Positions 5,784-8,527 of a stretch of 8,527 nt of DNA are shown here, piece after piece. The stretch spans positions 1-8,527 of the forward strand of contig JAAZJI010000089.1 in NCBI GenBank assembly GCA_012800465.1, written 5' to 3'. Every line of letters starts with the position of its first letter. Within the stretch, counting starts at the first letter, position 1. The notes under the pieces were generated by a model. The model had not been told where the DNA came from, did no database searches, and saw only the letters and a list, made by a program, of their open reading frames with translations. Origin of the DNA: Spirochaetales bacterium. Its GTDB lineage: Bacteria; Spirochaetota; Spirochaetia; Sphaerochaetales; Sphaerochaetaceae. The position numbers and the translations under genes are program-made.

Positions 5784-7097
5784 ATGCACGAAATCGTCCG
5801 GAAGACCGAAGAGTTCCTCAATCGCTTCAAGATTGATGCCGATCAGATCGATATGGAGATGTTGGTCTCATCGTTCCTGACGGAGATGGAAAAAGGTCTC
5901 GCCGGTGACCGTAATTCGTCACTGAAGATGATTCCGACCTATACCACGACAAGCGAAACCATCCCGGCGGATCGGCCGGTCATCGTGATCGATGCCGGGG
6001 GCACCAACCTGCGAACCTGTCTCGTCCGGTTCGACCGGGAGAAGAATCCTCATATCTCGGAGTTCAGGAAGACCTCGATGCCGGGGGTGAGAAGCGAAGT
6101 GTCGGCGAAGGAGTTCTTCTCGATCATCGCCGACGAGGTCGAACGGCTGATCGAAAAAAGCGACCGGATCGGGTTCTGCTTCTCCTACGCCGCCGAGATC
6201 ACTTGCGACCGGGATGGGATCCCTCTGGTCTTCTCCAAGGAGATCAAGGCGCCCGAGGTGGTCGGCCTGCCGCTGGGCAAGAGCCTCCTGGCCGAACTGG
6301 CAAGCCGGGGGCACGACGTCCGGAAGAAGAAGGTCGCCGTGCTGAACGATACGGTCGCGACGCTGCTTGCCGGCCAGGGGACGCCGAGCGACGTTCCCTA
6401 CAGCGGATATATCGGCTTCATCCTCGGCACGGGGACGAACACCGCCTACGTCGAATCGAACAGGAAGATCGTCAAGCTTTCCGCTGACCCCTCCAAGACG
6501 CAGATCATCAACATCGAATCGGGAAACTTCGCCTTCTGCCCCGGCCCCTTCGACCGGAAGTTCTTCGATTCCACCAAGGAGCCCGACCAGTATCACCTCG
6601 AGAAGATGATCAGCGGCTCCTATCTCGGGCCGATCTGCGGCTCGATCATCAAAGAGGCGATCCATGCCGGACTCTTCTCCGAGACCTTCGGAGAGCGGTA
6701 TGAGGAACGGATCGGGACCCTTTCGACCACCGTGATGAGCAACTACCTGGAAATGCCGTTCAATCCCGAGTATGAACTCGTCCAATGCGTCGAGGGCGAC
6801 GAGAAGGACGCCCATGTCCTCTGGAAGATCATCAACGCCGTCATCGAGCGGGCGGCGAAGCTGACGGCGGCGAACCTCACCTCGACGATCCTCAAGAGCG
6901 GGGCGGGAACGGATCCCCGAAGGCCGGTGTGCATCAACGCCGACGGCACGACCCTCTACAAGACGGAATACCTTCTCGAGTACGTGAACTGCTACCTCCA
7001 CCAATACCTTCAGCGGACGTACAAGCGCTACTACCGCTTCGTCCGGATCGATGACTCGCCGACGATCGGCTCGGCGGTGGCAGCCCTGGGGCTGTAG
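5784..7097 (+). CDS. hxk: Hexokinase family sugar kinase (eukaryote-type hexokinase fold)
   Basis: Phosphorylates a hexose, probably glucose, at C6 using ATP, feeding glycolysis in the cytoplasm. At 437 residues it is single-domain, slightly shorter than yeast hexokinase. Motifs in order: phosphate-1 loop IDAGGTNLR (69-77); sugar-side loop FSYAAE (133-138), where eukaryotic enzymes have FSYP followed by Ser/Cys; SKE with K152 for the usual TKG lysine; LNDTVATLLAG (187-197) with N188 and catalytic base D189; phosphate-2 loop GFILGTGTNTAY (211-222); NIESGNF with E245; EKMISGSYLG (273-282) with E273; adenosine-side ADGTTLYK (386-393); and DDSPTIGSAVAAL near the C terminus. All key sugar contacts known for yeast and human enzymes have a counterpart. 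Substrate range is not readable, and the altered FSYAAE loop could shift it. It follows the secreted protein by 3 bases, and its stop abuts the stop of the convergent phosphohexomutase. Confidence 0.94.
   Translation: MHEIVRKTEEFLNRFKIDADQIDMEMLVSSFLTEMEKGLAGDRNSSLKMIPTYTTTSETIPADRPVIVIDAGGTNLRTCLVRFDREKNPHISEFRKTSMPGVRSEVSAKEFFSIIADEVERLIEKSDRIGFCFSYAAEITCDRDGIPLVFSKEIKAPEVVGLPLGKSLLAELASRGHDVRKKKVAVLNDTVATLLAGQGTPSDVPYSGYIGFILGTGTNTAYVESNRKIVKLSADPSKTQIINIESGNFAFCPGPFDRKFFDSTKEPDQYHLEKMISGSYLGPICGSIIKEAIHAGLFSETFGERYEERIGTLSTTVMSNYLEMPFNPEYELVQCVEGDEKDAHVLWKIINAVIERAAKLTAANLTSTILKSGAGTDPRRPVCINADGTTLYKTEYLLEYVNCYLHQYLQRTYKRYYRFVRIDDSPTIGSAVAALGL
7081..7094. terminator. Weak hairpin at the convergent gene junction
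   Basis: CAGCC-CTGG-GGCTG forms a 5-base-pair stem with a 4-base loop in the last codons of the hexokinase gene, just beyond the stop of the minus-strand gene. No T-run follows on either strand, so it is not a canonical intrinsic terminator. It is recorded because the two genes have no other space for a terminator. Confidence 0.2.
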
Positions 7098-8527
7098 CTA
7101 TGATTGGAGGGCCCGGGTGATGATGAGGCGGTGCAGCTCCAAAAGATAATCGTGGCGATTTAGGTCGTCGCCTCTGCAGTCGACGAGCAGGCGGAAGACC
7201 GGTTCCGTCTTCGAGCCCCGCATCCAGAGAAAATCGGTCATCACGTTCTCATCGTCGTAGAGCCCGACCTTGAAGCCGCCGTTGTAGGGCGGAGTGCGGT
7301 AGGCCGGACCGCTTCCGATCCGCTCTTCCGCACCTTCCGTCTGGATGATCTTGTAGGAGGCGATCCCGAAGCTGTTGAACAGGATGTGGTCCCGGGTGAA
7401 GATCTCCTCGAAGAACTCCTCGTAACGGCTCTTCAGCAGGCCGTGTTCGATCTCCACGCTCAGCCGGGCGAGGGGGGAGAACGCTCCGGTGGTGGTGTAG
7501 GAGGGCAGGGATCGAATCAGGGTGTCGAGACTCGGCGAGGCGGGTCGCTCCCGTCCCGAAAGGGAGAACCACAGCTCGCCCAGCTCCTTCCGGTTCAGGA
7601 GCTTCGCCAAGGAGAGCAGGGTGTTCAGCGGGTCGCGGACCTTCGCTGGGTGGGAGATGTTCCCTCCGTTCGAGCCCTCTCCGAGGATCGGGACGATGTA
7701 TCCCTCCTTGCGCTTGCGGTCGGCGAGCTCCACCACGTTCGCTTCCCCCACTTCCGTCCGGAAGACCTTCGCGTCGAAATGCCGGGCGATCTCATCGACC
7801 CGGTTGGAGGTTGGTCCGTTCACGACGACCGCAAGGGGGGCCTTGGGATCGGAAAGCCGGCTCTGGGCGAGCTCGGAGAGGACGGTCAGGGCGAAGAGGG
7901 TCTGGGCCTCCACGATCGTCGCTTCGTTCTCGTCGTTGATGTAGACGATGTTGCCCCGGTCGCCGTCGTTGTCGGGGACGTACCCGAGGACGAATGCGGG
8001 ATCCTTCCGATGGAGGGCCGTCAATGATTCCATGCAGAGGGAGAGGTTCTTTCCTTCGGGAACGATCGGATGGACCACGTCCCCGGGGGTATCATGCATG
8101 AAAGCGGTGCCGATTCCCAGCTCGGACAGCAGGGCGCGGTCGATCGAACAGCCGCGGGCCGATCCGTTCAGCTCCCCGAGGATTCCAAGCGGTTTGCGTC
8201 GATGCTCGAGTCTCATCGTTTCGATGAATTGGTCATGGACGTTCCTTTCCGTGCTCTTGGTCGCGACCGTCAGGGCGAGGGTCCGATAGCGCTGTGCGCT
8301 TTTCTCCCGTTCCGCCGCGATCCGCTCAAGGGTCTGCCGATAGACCTCGGGATCGAGGTCTTCGGACCGTGATCGGAGCAGAGCGAAGTGGTTCAAGCCG
8401 TCGTCGACCAGGTCGCGGAAGCGCTCGGCGAGGCGTTCGGCCTCCCCGGGGCCGTACACACCCCCGTCCCTCCCGAACTTGAATCCGTTGTGCCCGATCG
8501 GATTGTGGCTTGCGGAGATGTAGAAGA
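7098..8527 (-). CDS. Alpha-D-phosphohexomutase (phosphoglucomutase/phosphomannomutase family), 5' end outside window
   Basis: Interconverts hexose-6-phosphate and hexose-1-phosphate through an active-site phosphoserine. The frame enters from the right edge; counting from its first full codon, 475 residues are visible. SASHNP (residues 4-9) is the phosphoserine motif and shows the gene extends upstream, so the GTG at 8459 is internal and not the start. Metal-binding DNDGDR is at 185-190 (bases 7956-7973). The sugar-recognition loop is GEGSNGG (282-288) where relatives have GEESGH or GEESAG. The C-terminal phosphate-binding loop is RGSKTEP (436-442) where the family usually has R.SGTEP. All four functional motifs are thus present, two in altered form. 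Whether it prefers glucose, mannose or an aminosugar phosphate cannot be read. Its stop touches the hexokinase stop, and the two genes converge. The hexokinase product could be its substrate. Confidence 0.92.
   Translation of the reverse strand, partial: FYISASHNPIGHNGFKFGRDGGVYGPGEAERLAERFRDLVDDGLNHFALLRSRSEDLDPEVYRQTLERIAAEREKSAQRYRTLALTVATKSTERNVHDQFIETMRLEHRRKPLGILGELNGSARGCSIDRALLSELGIGTAFMHDTPGDVVHPIVPEGKNLSLCMESLTALHRKDPAFVLGYVPDNDGDRGNIVYINDENEATIVEAQTLFALTVLSELAQSRLSDPKAPLAVVVNGPTSNRVDEIARHFDAKVFRTEVGEANVVELADRKRKEGYIVPILGEGSNGGNISHPAKVRDPLNTLLSLAKLLNRKELGELWFSLSGRERPASPSLDTLIRSLPSYTTTGAFSPLARLSVEIEHGLLKSRYEEFFEEIFTRDHILFNSFGIASYKIIQTEGAEERIGSGPAYRTPPYNGGFKVGLYDDENVMTDFLWMRGSKTEPVFRLLVDCRGDDLNRHDYLLELHRLIITRALQS

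Noticed and set aside
5919..7004. A 361-codon open frame on the minus strand inside the hexokinase gene
   Set aside because: It is the antisense shadow of a clear hexokinase and has no motif of its own.
8457..8459. GTG as the start of the phosphohexomutase
   Set aside because: The frame continues upstream to the window edge and there encodes the phosphoserine motif SASHNP, so the GTG is an internal valine codon.
1..8527. A search for a defence, mobile or otherwise novel multi-gene system
   Set aside because: All genes but one belong to well-known housekeeping or metabolic families, and no direct repeats, transposase, integrase or repeat-spacer pattern was noticed. A computed repeat search could still reveal subtle elements.

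Overview
This looks like an ordinary, gene-dense stretch of bacterial chromosome with GC of roughly 60% by eye. It holds seven genes. The two at the edges are cut by the window: rel loses its 3' end on the left, and a phosphohexomutase loses its 5' end on the right. No phage, IS, CRISPR, rRNA or tRNA sequence was recognised, and no gap between genes exceeds about 70 bases. The best guess for the host is a spirochaete. I recall prfA, prmC (hemK) and rel being adjacent in Borrelia, and a eukaryote-type hexokinase occurring in Treponema. That assignment is inference from gene content and could not be tested here.

Left block, minus strand, bases 5102 down to 1: sbcB (exonuclease I), prfA (release factor 1), prmC (methyltransferase for the release-factor GGQ glutamine) and rel (bifunctional ppGpp synthetase/hydrolase). 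The prfA-prmC junction has 1 spare base. The prmC-rel junction is a 4-base GTGA overlap. prfA starts 45 bases after the sbcB stop and has its own -10-like hexamer directly before its ATG. The block joins translation termination with the stringent response, and sbcB, a DNA repair nuclease, sits at its head.

Middle, bases 5103-5168: a 66-base divergent control region. It has a reasonable sigma-70-type promoter (TTGTCT, 17 bases, TATGAT) for the rightward genes and a second TATGAT facing left towards sbcB. Both start codons lie only 9-11 bases from the -10 hexamer and lack a Shine-Dalgarno sequence, so the transcripts may be leaderless or nearly so.

Right block: a plus-strand pair made of a small secreted protein of unknown function and, 3 bases later, a hexokinase-family sugar kinase. 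The kinase stop codon directly abuts the stop codon of a convergent minus-strand phosphohexomutase. The kinase would make hexose-6-phosphate, which a phosphohexomutase could convert to hexose-1-phosphate, so the two may act in sequence.

I see no clear undescribed system. The points most worth a second look are the short or absent 5' leaders, the shortened helical region in Rel, the unrecognised secreted protein paired with the hexokinase, and the presence and placement of sbcB.
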